Source: Pascua guehoae
Taxonomy: Eukaryota > Basidiomycota > Tremellomycetes > Trichosporonales > Trichosporonaceae
Assembly: GCA_001600415.1 (NCBI GenBank)
Contig: BCJX01000002.1
Span: forward strand, 481,341-545,340
Direction of reading: 5' to 3'
Length of the DNA stretch: 64,000 nucleotides
Each line of letters opens with the position of its first letter. Within the stretch, counting starts at the first letter, position 1. Positions 11,781 through 21,220 of the stretch are shown piece after piece. A program made the position numbers and the translations under genes. A model generated the notes under the pieces. It saw only the letters and a program-made list of their open reading frames with translations. It ran no database searches and was not told where the DNA came from.

Positions 11781-11910
11781 CACCTCCTCTTTCAATTCCA
11801 CCCACCTTCTCTTTCAATTCCACCCACCTTCTCTTTCAATTCCACCCACCTTCTCTTTCAATTCCACCCACCTTCTCTTTCAATTCCAGCCACCTTCTCT
11901 TTCAACCCAC
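11781..11910 (+). repeat. 22-bp pyrimidine-rich tandem repeat in 5' leader
   Basis: About six units of TTCTCTTTCAATTCCACCCA plus CC, nearly identical, ending only about 13 bp before the ATG at 11923. The array is almost purely pyrimidine on one strand. It lies where the promoter or 5' UTR of the following gene must be, so it may influence initiation. Confidence 0.85.
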
Positions 11911-11922
11911 TCCCACCACGTC

Positions 11923-13373
11923 ATGTCTGGCACTTCCAGCGAGCTTAGCAACCTGGCGCATGGCATGGCGAATTTCTTGAGATCGCTCAACCTCGACTCT
12001 GGGATTCCAAACGGCACCTGTCGGTATGGCACCAAGCGTCGCTACGACGAAGCTTTTTCCGTTGGCGAACTGGAGGCCGAGTGTCGCGACGATGACTCGG
12101 GGTCGGACGAAGACAACGTCCCCGACACGGCGGGAGACATACCGACAACCGACCACGAAGCCATGCTCGTCCGGTACAATCAGGACCTCGCCAACTTCCT
12201 CCAGGCGTTGGCGCCATACATCCCTGACGCGACCATAAAAGCTGTAAGTGAAGGCGTTGTTGTTTCTAGCTGACAATAGGCTTGGTCGCTGGAGCCATGG
12301 ATCACCAAGATGTTCCTTAAGCACAGTAAATACACGTGTGAGCTCCCTCCTGAGTATACGAGTATCATAGCTGACCTGGAGGCTTCGCGGGGGTGAGCTG
12401 CCGTGGGTCAACCCCAAAAGGGTGTGCTCGCTGGCTACCATCGTGCTACGGGACGACGTTGTTGTGCGTGGCGCGCACATCCCGCACCTGGTCCTCGTGG
12501 TAGCAGCTCTGCTCCTCTGCGACGGCCCGCTCCCGACTGTGCTAGTCGACATGGTCAACGAGGCAGGGGTCCGCAATAGGTATGCGGGAGTGCCTGTGAG
12601 TCGCTGACAACAGGACCGAACCTCTCGAGGCAAGACACATTTCCGCCAAATTTGTCGACGCCACCAAAATGCAGTCGGCGGGGATTTACGGGTTGAACCC
12701 GTTCCCAGTACGTCTCCCGAACCCCATTCCAAGATATTGATTGACCCATAAGAGCATCTTCTACATCGGTACCACCTTCTCGCAGGGCTTCGCAAACCGG
12801 CTCAGCGCCTATGACGTTAAAGCCAAGCCCCACAACAACAAGTTGGTGGCCGTGCAAGGTTGGTTTTGTCTTTGAACGTAGCAGCCCCAAACTGACGCTC
12901 CCAGAATATCATGGGTAATCATTATTCTGGACACAAGTTCGCCCTGGCGTGGTTGTCTGATCCAGCCTTCGCTGTTCTGCCGACACACCCGCTGCCAGGG
13001 TCGCTCTGGTACGCGTTTGAGACCGTGACGATCATCATGACCCAGTCTACATGGGCGCGAGCCGCGAGGTAAGGGCGGCTGCCCTCAAAGGAGGCGTGAC
13101 AGTAAGTGGCGCCCTGGTGCTGAATAACATCTGACACTGCTAGAGGGACCACCTCGGTCTCAACATCAACGATGCAGACCGCACCTCCAACATCTTCCTT
13201 CGGGTGCCCATGGTGTCCGTCATTGGTGCTCGACAGATCGTAGAGACTCTCGCAGTCCTTGCCGATCGCCGGCAACCCCTCCCCATGCTGATCAGGCGCG
13301 GGAACCGCACGACGGCCAACAAATGTAGTTTGATGTCGTTTGAGTGGCGTCGTCAGCGAGCTCATTGCCAGTG
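11923..13373 (+). CDS. Unrecognised multi-exon protein, about 400 aa
   Basis: I recognise no family. Exon 1 (11923-12243) encodes an acidic N-terminus (CRDDDSGSDEDNVPD). Likely further exons: 12280-12335, 12382-12579, 12614-12707, from 12753 to about 12857, then a frame from about 12906 with a break near 13070-13143. Protein-like blocks across them include GGELPWVNPKRVCSL, HIPHLVLVVAALLLCDGPLP, SIFYIGTTFSQGFANRL, GNHYSGHKFALAWLSD, RDHLGLNINDADRTSNIFLR and VIGARQIVETLAVLADRRQ. The acceptor at 12381 is a non-standard GAG right behind a CTGAC branch site, and the junction near 12857-12906 cannot be placed without a phase conflict, so an undetected error or decay is possible. The frame runs into a YCII-derived fragment, out of frame with it, and stops at 13373. 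A start at 11923 is favoured by its position right after a pyrimidine-rich leader. Confidence 0.45.
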
Positions 13374-13408
13374 ACGCGAATGAGACGATCAAGGTTGTGG
13401 CCAAGTAG
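13351..13408 (+). pseudogene. Duplicated 3'-end fragment of the YCII gene
   Basis: CGTCAGCGAGCTCATTGCCA through AAGGTTGTGGCCAAGTAG matches the end of the YCII gene (10258-10315) with few differences, including the stop codon. The match stops abruptly on the 5' side. Reading frame relative to the upstream exons is different, so it is a duplicated scrap, not a second functional domain. Confidence 0.75.
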
Positions 13409-15356
13409 TCTGTCCTTTAGGGGGTAGGGATATGACTTGGTTGAGCTGACGGCTCTGTTGGGGGGGCCTTGTTTTTTTTTTACCTCGCCGACGTTGAGAC
13501 GATGGCCGTTCGCCCGCCTACTGGCTCGACGAGTCGGTGGGGAGGTCATCGGTGAGGGACGGGACCACAATGATACGACCCTAGGCGACGTCGCGGCCTG
13601 GACTGCTGCCGGGTTGTGCAAGTGTGGGCACGCAGACTGACATGGATGGACTGACAACGCGCCGTTCGTCAGTACGACAGACAGCGGTAGAGTCCGCCTA
13701 ACAGACAATGAAGAGGCTTGAGATTCAGAAATAGTCCTTTCAACGCACCCATCAGGAGTGGGAGACTAACAAGAATGGAACGGAGATAACCTCAGAGCAC
13801 GTACAATGACTTGGGAGCACTGGTGGCTGATCGCCCAGGCTTTACCTTCAAGTGGAAGCAGGTCATGGATGAACAGGTCATGGCCGAACAAGTCTTGGGC
13901 ACTGGTTTCCAGATGTGTCACACCCAACGCGTCTCGTGGCCAGTATAAACGGGCAGCCTAAGCAGACTAGATCGCTGTAATGGTATCCGCCACAGACGGC
14001 GTGCGGACCTGACGCGACGCCATATCACGTGACTGACCCATTACGTCACTCCCACAAACGGACATCCATAGCGCACTGGTGTTTACAGTCCTCGCGTCCT
14101 CTGTCCTCTATCGAATGCATTGTCTACACCCACCGTACTATCCTTTACACCACGCGTACCGACCTCGGCCAGCGGCTGCGATCGCTATCCGCCGCCAGCG
14201 TATGCATGGCATTACAATCTCCCTTCAGTGCCCAATCCTGGCCAAAGGAAGACCAAGCCGAATGCAAGCCCGGTCCATTCTACACCACAGCTCGTGGTAG
14301 AGTTTGGCAAGGTGGCGAGTAGCCTGCTCCTGTGGTGTCTGCTCATATCAAGCTACAACAATCATTGATATTCAGGTGTCCTGGAGACACGCCAGGCTCG
14401 CACCTGCACACATCACTGCTGGGCACACGCAGCAATGCAAGGGGGCCGTACCGACTTCTAATGAGGCGGGTGAGAGGAAATGCCAAAACAAAACAAAGTG
14501 AAACAGTCTGGTCCCACCCCCAACGGCCAACGGGTAACGGGGTGACTCCAGCCTGTGCCCAAGATCTGCAAACAGGATTCGGTTGTGATTGATCGGCGGC
14601 AACGACTCCCCGCAACGTCGTGCACTTGGTACATGGACTTGTTCGCGCTGTCAAGACGCACATGACCTTGACCTGCCCACCTCCTACCGCGTACGGGGTC
14701 CATGGCGGGTGGACAAGGGGGTGACATAATGTGCAGCCTTGGAGACGCGGTTTGGGCTTGCTTGCCTGTGTGTCACTCGGCCGTCAATCCCCAAGGCGTT
14801 GTCCTCGTCGCCACGCTCACGGCGTACAGTGCGTACAGTGTACACTGTACGCGGTACACACGCCGCCTCGTCTCTGCGTCCAGGGACTAGAGTACATGTA
14901 TCCACCATGCATCCTCCACCTGTCTTGGGTATTGAGAGACTATCAAACTGCTCCCATCCGTGCACTAGTATTTGCTATCCCTGCCTGTGCTGCCAGAGTG
15001 TTTGCCCGCGAGAGACGATCTGCAGCGGGTGCGTCGCACTCCGAGGTGCTAGAACCAGGGCCTCGAGTACTATGATGGGCCCATGGACTTCGATGGCAGT
15101 TAGCGCAGCCACTGACGCATTGTGGTCATTTGGTGTGTGTGAGCACCAAACAAAACCGGACCTGATCTGCACCACTAGTCTGATCGACGGTGGTGGCGGT
15201 GCCACTCTACACTGGCGGAACCAAACACTTTGCATCTGATCTGCGACTACTTTTCCACACCCAACCTAGCATACACTACTGCTTTTCCCTTGTACATCTC
15301 CTGTCGGCACTCCTTGATAAAACCTAGAACCTGATGTCGTACGCGTTGATGTTTGC
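13409..15356. other. Gene-free interval
   Basis: Almost 2 kb after the YCII fragment and before the 3' end of the amine oxidase gene. Frames on both strands are short and random in composition. It contains a perfect 22-bp palindrome at 14831-14852. I see no RNA gene. Confidence 0.6.
14831..14852. repeat. Perfect 22-bp palindrome
   Basis: GCGTACAGTGTACACTGTAC followed by GC reads the same on both strands. Related ACTGTAC/GTACAGT cores occur near 4060-4105, 9487-9500 and 57015-57027. Confidence 0.85.
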
Positions 15357-17624
15357 TTAGAGCTGGGCGCAGCACGAGCTCTTGCTTGTCTCGGCGGGCT
15401 TGTGGAGACGCGACTGGTTGAACTTTTGGGTGCTCGGGGCAACGTCAAAGGCCGGGCTCTTGGTGAAGAAGTCGTTGGGCTTGAGCGAGATCATGTGCGT
15501 CTCGCACGGCATTAAAGGGAAATCCTCTACGCGGGCGACGTGAGTCAGTCCGAACGTGTGCCAGACGACAATGTCGGTGTTGTCGGTGTTGTCCTTGCGG
15601 CCGATAAAGGTGCGCATACCGGCTGCCTGGCCGAACGACTGGTTGGTGTACTTGCCGCCACCGTAGAGCTCGCCGTCCTTGTAGGACGTGACGTAGATGT
15701 GGTGGTCGCCAAACTCTGCGCGGGCGCGCTGGACCGAGTCGGGGTGGGCGAGCATGAGCTGCGAGGGCATGGGCGCGAGCTTGTACCCGACGGGACGGCC
15801 CGAGACGGGGTTGATGACGTTGGGGTTTGTGAGCTTGAAGACGCGGTTCTTTTCGGGGGCCGCGTCGGCGCCGCCGGCAACCGAGAGGACGCGCTTGTGG
15901 ACCGTGTAGCCGACACCCCACTTGTTGTCGTCGGGCGGGTTGTGCTTGTCGTAGGCCATGGGGACGACGTCTTCCTCGACGACCGTGTTGTTGTGGCCGT
16001 CAATGCTGGGGTCGATGCGGACGCAGAACAGGTGCTGGTGGTTGGTACCGAGGACACCGGGCGAGACAATCGTGCCGTACGGCGACTTTTCGCCGGGGAG
16101 AATCGCAGCCGTCGACAGAATACCCGTCGCGCGCGTCTCGAGGTGGATGGCGGCGGCCTGGTCGAGGCGCCACGCGAAAATGTACTCGTAGTTTGCGACC
16201 GTCAGGATCGTCTGGATGACGAGCACGCGCGAGCGCGCGACACTAGGGTTCTGCGTGCGGTAGTTTGTGTGCTTCCACGCAAGGCCGTCGTCCTCTTCGT
16301 GGATGCACACGACGCTCTTGCCCTTGGTCGGGTTGCCAGTCACATCAAAGTGGTTCCAGTCGAGGTAGGCAATCTCGCCGAGGCAGTCGCAGCCGAGCTG
16401 GAGCTCGTTGGCAGTCAGACCAGCTCCCAAGTCACCCAGGTCAAAGGCCTGCTTGCGGTGGAACGGAGCGCGCGGGTCGCCGTACGGCACAGTCATGTCC
16501 GAGACGGACAGGCGGTAAAAGACCTTGCGGCCGTCGTAGCGCACGTCGTTGAGCACAAGGCCCTCGCGGAAGTTGAAGCCAATGTGCAGCTCCCACTTTT
16601 GCCAGCGGATCGTGTTGCCCTCGAGGATGAACTGGGGGCGTGAGCACGAGAGGAATAATAAAGGTTACAGCGCGCAACTACTCACGCTAGCGCCCTCGGG
16701 CTGGATGACGCGGTACGGCTTGAGGTCGTCACGGAGCTTGACGCCGTTCTTGACGAGGATGCGCGGGTCGTACTCGTTGGACACGTACTGGTCCCAGGGG
16801 AAGGGCCCGTCGAGGTCGAGAATCGTGCGGTCGCCCGTGCCAAAGATGGGCGTGTAGTCGATACGGACCAACGAAAAGTCCTCAGAGTCCATGACGGGCA
16901 CGAGGGGCAGGGGCGCGGCGTAGAAGCACGAGTCCGGGTCGTCGGTAAAGTTGAGGTAGCACATGAATGGCGTGTGGCGCTTGTTGAGCTCAAACGAGTC
17001 GGCGCCGTAGATCCAGCCGTCGGCGACAATCTTGGCGTTGGGTGGCAGGCCGAGCTTGGCGACTGCCGCCTTGAACTCGGGGTGCGCCAGGAGCGCCTTT
17101 TCGGCCTCCATCATCTCGGTCATGTCGGGTGGGACGTGCAGGTCGGACGGCGCCTTCATCATGTCGATCACCTTGGCCGTGCCGTTGAGCGACAGGAGGA
17201 ATTCTGCTTGTCAGTGTGTGTGCGTTGGGGGGGATCGTAGCTTGCGCGGGCTTGCCGACACCGATCTCGGCGCAACAACAACAGCCGCCCAAAGTGACTC
17301 ACCATACCAAGTCGTGCCCTCGCTCGACTTGACACCCGCAAGACACTCTGCACGGCGCACTGGCGCAGGCGGGGGGTTTGTGCCGTTTGCCCTTGCGGCG
17401 TGGTATGCGTCGAGCCATGGCGCGAGCTCCTTCTTGGGGGGGTCGATGGGCTGGATGCTCTTGAACCAGAAACGGTAGTCCTTGTGCTTCTTGGACTGGG
17501 CAATGTGCGCCTTGATGGCGGCGACAGAGGCGACAATCTCGGCAGACGAGAGGGGGTCGAGTGGGTGCGTCACCGTGTTGCCCTTGATGGACAGCGCCTC
17601 GGTCGAGGTGGCGAGGTCGGCCAT
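15357..17624 (-). CDS. Copper amine oxidase, 704 aa, 3 exons
   Basis: Exons 17303-17624, 16686-17203 and 15357-16631 sum to 2115 nt (704 residues). The enzyme oxidatively deaminates primary amines to aldehyde, ammonia and H2O2. Family signs: TTWYEFLLSLNGTAKV in the N-terminal region, the catalytic-domain block YGDPRAPFHRKQAFDLGD with the base Asp, and TVANYEYIFAW, where the first Tyr of NYEY is the precursor of the topaquinone cofactor. Copper ligands are supplied by NHQH and probably the His of MPCETHMISLKP. Length fits fungal, peroxisome-type amine oxidases (about 650-720). The C-terminus is SSCCAQL: AQL could be a weak PTS1-like signal, or CAQL a CaaX-like box; neither is certain. A TATATAT sits about 150 bp upstream of the ATG. 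The gene probably serves amine nitrogen use; the next gene upstream is a Zn2Cys6 regulator on the same strand, but a regulatory link is only a guess. Confidence 0.93.
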
Positions 17625-19117
17625 TGTGTCGTCAGATGTGGGGGTGGGGGTTGGAGTCGAGGTGGGGTGGTCGGTTCTGGGTAGTTGGGAGAGGGTGTGG
17701 GGTGGTGGTGAGTTGGGGGTAGGTTGTGCGTGTGTCTGGGAAAAGAATGCTGCTATCGACGGGCGACGGCTGCTTCTATATATGTTGCCCGACGTGGGAG
17801 ATGGGCAAGACTTTGTCTCTCTACGATGCCCGCGTATGAGCGATCGCGGGGTACCAGAGGTACAACCAGCTCGCGAAGCAAAGCCAGCAGCCAACTGGGG
17901 CAAGCATGACGGTTCTCCCGAGGCTCAATCTACACGCGCCACCTGATCCACATTGCACCCCTCGACGCTCGTTCACCCAATACATGCAGGGCTCCGCACT
18001 CGTTCCTTGGCCGGATGCCGTACGCCGCACGGCGTATTATGTATATTGGCAGTCTTTACCGAGGCCGACGGCACGGTTATCGCCACATGACTCTTGCGTG
18101 CTCTTGCGCTCTTGCCCGCCTGGCAAATGGCCTGGATCAATGCCTGGGTTTGTGGCGCGGGTCCTGGGCATCCTGGGCCATTTGTGGCGGGGCGTGCCTG
18201 CGTGTGCCAAATCTGTGGGATCTGTGGCCTACAAGCAGCCACCAAGTTGACCAGGTTGAGGCAGCCCCCCTCACCCAGGGTAATCGTCCGGAACATCTTT
18301 TGGCTCAACCTGCACAAACGTTATCGCCCAGGCTCAAACGCGACCATTTGCATGAAAAGGGGACAGTTGTTCCGACCTATGCTATATCCGACGCCGTGAC
18401 TGGCTCACTGCTCAACAGGTTGATCCACTGGGTCCAATGGTGAAACTTGGCCACTGTTCCGTAGATCGGTATCTTTACACGCTATCGTTGCTTCTCGGCC
18501 TTTCGTCGCGGTCTCCGTCTCGGACTAGACTAGTTGGCCGAAAACCCACATGCTCGCCAACGGGCATCCGCACACTACTCCGTCGCACGCACACCCGGAT
18601 TGCGCTTTGTCGGACGGATGAACCAACATGGCGAGGACGAGCGTCTGAATGCGTACCGTGCGCATGCGAGGACGAGCACGCGAATGCACGCAAGACGGCA
18701 ACGTTGAAAGGAGGCTCGTGCGCGCGCAGAGGTGGGCAGCAGTAACCACTCAACGTATGTGCCCAACGGAATAACATGTCGCCAGTGTCTAAAACAGGAC
18801 AAGGTTGATTGATAAACTGGATAATCCTTGGAACGCCAGAATGTCGCACGACTGTCTTTGGGTGCTCACCAGAGCTCAATGCAGCAAGCAAGTCGGCCTC
18901 GCCAAACGGTAAGGTTGCCCTTGGTGCCTGCATATACTACAGGACCGGGTTCCGTCTGAAACAATGTATGCATTGTTGCCCAGAGCACACTACTCCAAGT
19001 CACTCGACTGCTATCGATATTATCCTCCCTTGCTCCCCATTGCCTACACAGCTACTTTTACTACAGCTACGATACTCCAAACATGCCAATCGCCTGTCGC
19101 GCGACACTCCCCACGCC
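17625..19117. other. Intergenic: amine oxidase promoter, then 1.3 kb without gene
   Basis: The part next to 17624 contains a purine-rich/GT-rich leader and a TATA-like site. The rest shows no coding frame with family signal. A 14-bp match to the start of U2 snRNA at about 18490 is not extended (see rejected items). Confidence 0.6.
17777..17783 (-). promoter_or_regulatory. TATA-like box of the amine oxidase gene
   Basis: TATATAT about 153 bp upstream of the amine oxidase ATG, in a GC-rich setting. A TATA box would agree with a strongly regulated catabolic gene; the transcription start is not known. Confidence 0.4.
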
Positions 19118-21220
19118 CTAGCCAATAAGCACCGGCCGCCCAATCTCAATCGCCACTTCGCGCCAGTTGGACGCCTCGTCGTCGCGCCCTTCGTCCATGC
19201 GGCGCCACATTTCCTCGATGATTTCTCGCGCCGCCTCGAGCTCGTGGCAGCACTGGTAGGCAAAGGTACGAATGACGCCGCGGGCAGAGTTGCGCTTATC
19301 GGGGTCAATGAGGACGGATGCCGAGATGATGAGCGACCAGTTGAGAAACTCGACCTTGTCGCCGACCTCGATGCAGAGCTCGAGAATCGCCGACGCGCTC
19401 GATTGGACGTCGGCATCGTCGCGCCCACGCTTTTGCATATCGCGCAGCATGAGGATCTGCAGGCCGTGCCACATGGTCATGCTGCCAATCATGGTGCGCG
19501 GGGCCATGTATCGTGCTGGTGCCTCGGCGCGCCATGTCGACAGGTCAATCTGCACATCGGACAGGCGCCGGCTCAGCGCCATCCGCTCCATGGCGGCGGG
19601 GCTGTGGAGAGATACTGCCGGGTCCAGCTCGGCCAGCGGGCGGTAGTGCGCCTCGAATTGGCGCCAGTCATAGTAGAGCGCCAGGAGAGTGCCGCAGATT
19701 CGCAGCAGTGGCCTGTCAAAGCCGACCAGAGATTCGACTGATTCCCACTGGGCAGGTTAGCAACAGGGTAATGTACGATCTTGGCTTGGATCCTGCAGAT
19801 CCTGGGCGGGTCACACACGTGACCCCAGACGCTTCTCATGAATATCAACACCCACCTCGCGGTCTGTTGAGCCCGTCGTGCCCAGTGCCTCCCACCACGG
19901 CGAGTCGAGGTCGAGGACGGTCGGCTTTGAGCCGGTGGTGAACGATGCTGCACGGTGAGCGACTGCAGAAAAAGTGTCGGGGGTGCCAACTACTCACAGA
20001 GAATGTCGTGCATGACGGCGTGCTCGATGAGGTACCTGCGCGTCGACAGCGGTGGGGGCAGTTCTGCGCCGATGCGGCCCTGGAGCGCATTCCGCCAGTC
20101 GACACCAAACAGGACATTGCCCGCGCCGCCGCGGTGCGCAATCGCAGCCTTTGCGTACCGCAGAGGTTCGCGCCAAGAGACGGACGCGGCGAGAATGTCA
20201 TTGTCGACAATCATGAGCGACGCGGCCAAAAAGGCGTCGTGCATCACTTCACCGGGGACACGGCGCGCCTGGCGCAAGAGGCTGAGTGCGTTGTGGCGAT
20301 ACTGGCGCGAGAGTGCGAGTGTGCGGTCGGCACCTGCCACGCGCCGCGTGGCTTCGAGGTACGACAGGTGTGTGGCGCCGATAGCAAGCATGCTGTACTT
20401 GAGCGCGCTGACCGACAGTTGTGCGTCGCCGGTGGGGAAGAGGAACATGGGGGCAATGTGCTCCACCCAGGGGTTGTGCTCTTCGTCAATGACAATGATG
20501 GAGAGCGAGTACGTCAGGCAGTGGTGGAACTGGGGTGGGTGTCAGGACGGGGTAAACACGGCACAATGCAAAGTGAGTGCTACATACACAACGCAGGTCC
20601 TCGGGATGTGGAAACGCGACCGAGAGAAATTCTGGCGGGTCGACGGGGTTGTTGAAGAACGAGCCCATCTTGGTCTTGCGGAAGAGCGCGTGCACCATTT
20701 CGAGAGGCGGCACCGAGTCGATGACGGCACGCTCGTCGGCGCGCGGCATCGGGTGCGGCGGGGGTGGGGAGATTGTATCTGGGCGCGGCGTCTCCTGGAA
20801 TGCCGCGGCGGCGTGCGCGACCATGCTCGGCCGGTTGTGCCTGCTCCCCAGCGCCGCATCAATGGCCGCAGGGTCAAACGGCTTCTTGACGGGGTAGACG
20901 CACTCGGCGCCATAGTTTACGCAGCGTTTGCATTCTGGCTTCTCTGGGGGGAAAGAGTTAGTCGTTGCAGGTTCAAGACAAGTCGCATGGTGGGACACCA
21001 CTTACCGAGGTCGCACTTGACCCGGCGCGAGCGGCAGATCAGGCTGGTGGTGGTCAGTCGTGGTCGTGTCGTGGTCTGACACAAGGTGGGTGACATACCA
21101 TCCGTTACGCGAGCGTGTGCGCTTGGCCGTGGTGGGCTGCGACGACGATGACCCATGCAAAGGTTGTTTTTGTTTCGACGACGACCCCGCCTGAGAAGAT
21201 GTCCCAGAGGACGATGGCAT
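19118..21220 (-). CDS. Zn2Cys6 fungal-specific transcription factor, 589 aa, 6 exons
   Basis: Exons 21099-21220, 21006-21043, 20588-20943, 19998-20529, 19856-19947 and 19118-19747 sum to 1770 nt. The 38-nt second exon encodes the first half of the zinc cluster, CLICRSRRVKCDL, and exon 3 continues EKPECKRCVNYGAEC: spacing C-x2-C-x6-C-x6-C-x2-C-x6-C, complete. A Ser/Gln-rich, basic start (KRTRSRNG) precedes it. The body has the pattern of the Fungal_trans_2-type domain: PPPHPMPRADE linker, FLSVAFPHPEDLRC, FHHCLTYSLSIIV, MFLFPTGDAQLSVSALKYSM, ATHLSYLEATR, then SPWWEALGTTG and a long helical C-terminus. It should be a nuclear regulator of unknown targets. It lies upstream of, and on the same strand as, the copper amine oxidase, which makes that gene one candidate target by position only. 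Confidence 0.85.

Larger units (their letters stand above)
10316..11922. other. Intergenic region with poly-C, ORF remnant and partial repeat copy
   Basis: Besides the separately listed poly-C, the possible remnant frame ending at 10896, a partial inverted-repeat element (11215-11302) and the 22-bp tandem array before 11923, nothing here is convincing as a gene. Confidence 0.55.

Noticed and set aside
11781..11910. Tandem array considered as CRISPR
   Set aside because: Units are contiguous without spacers and the organism is a fungus.
12393..12420. 28-nt intron in the unknown gene
   Set aside because: Phase would fit, but reading through gives the better block GGELPWVNPKRVCSL and the intron would be shorter than all others here.
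15540..16643. 367-aa open frame on + strand
   Set aside because: Antisense to the copper amine oxidase exon 3; a GC-rich codon-bias shadow.
18488..18505. Possible U2 snRNA start (GCTTCTCGGCCTTT)
   Set aside because: The match ends after 14 bases; the conserved branch-site recognition sequence GTGTAGTATCTGTTC and Sm site do not follow.
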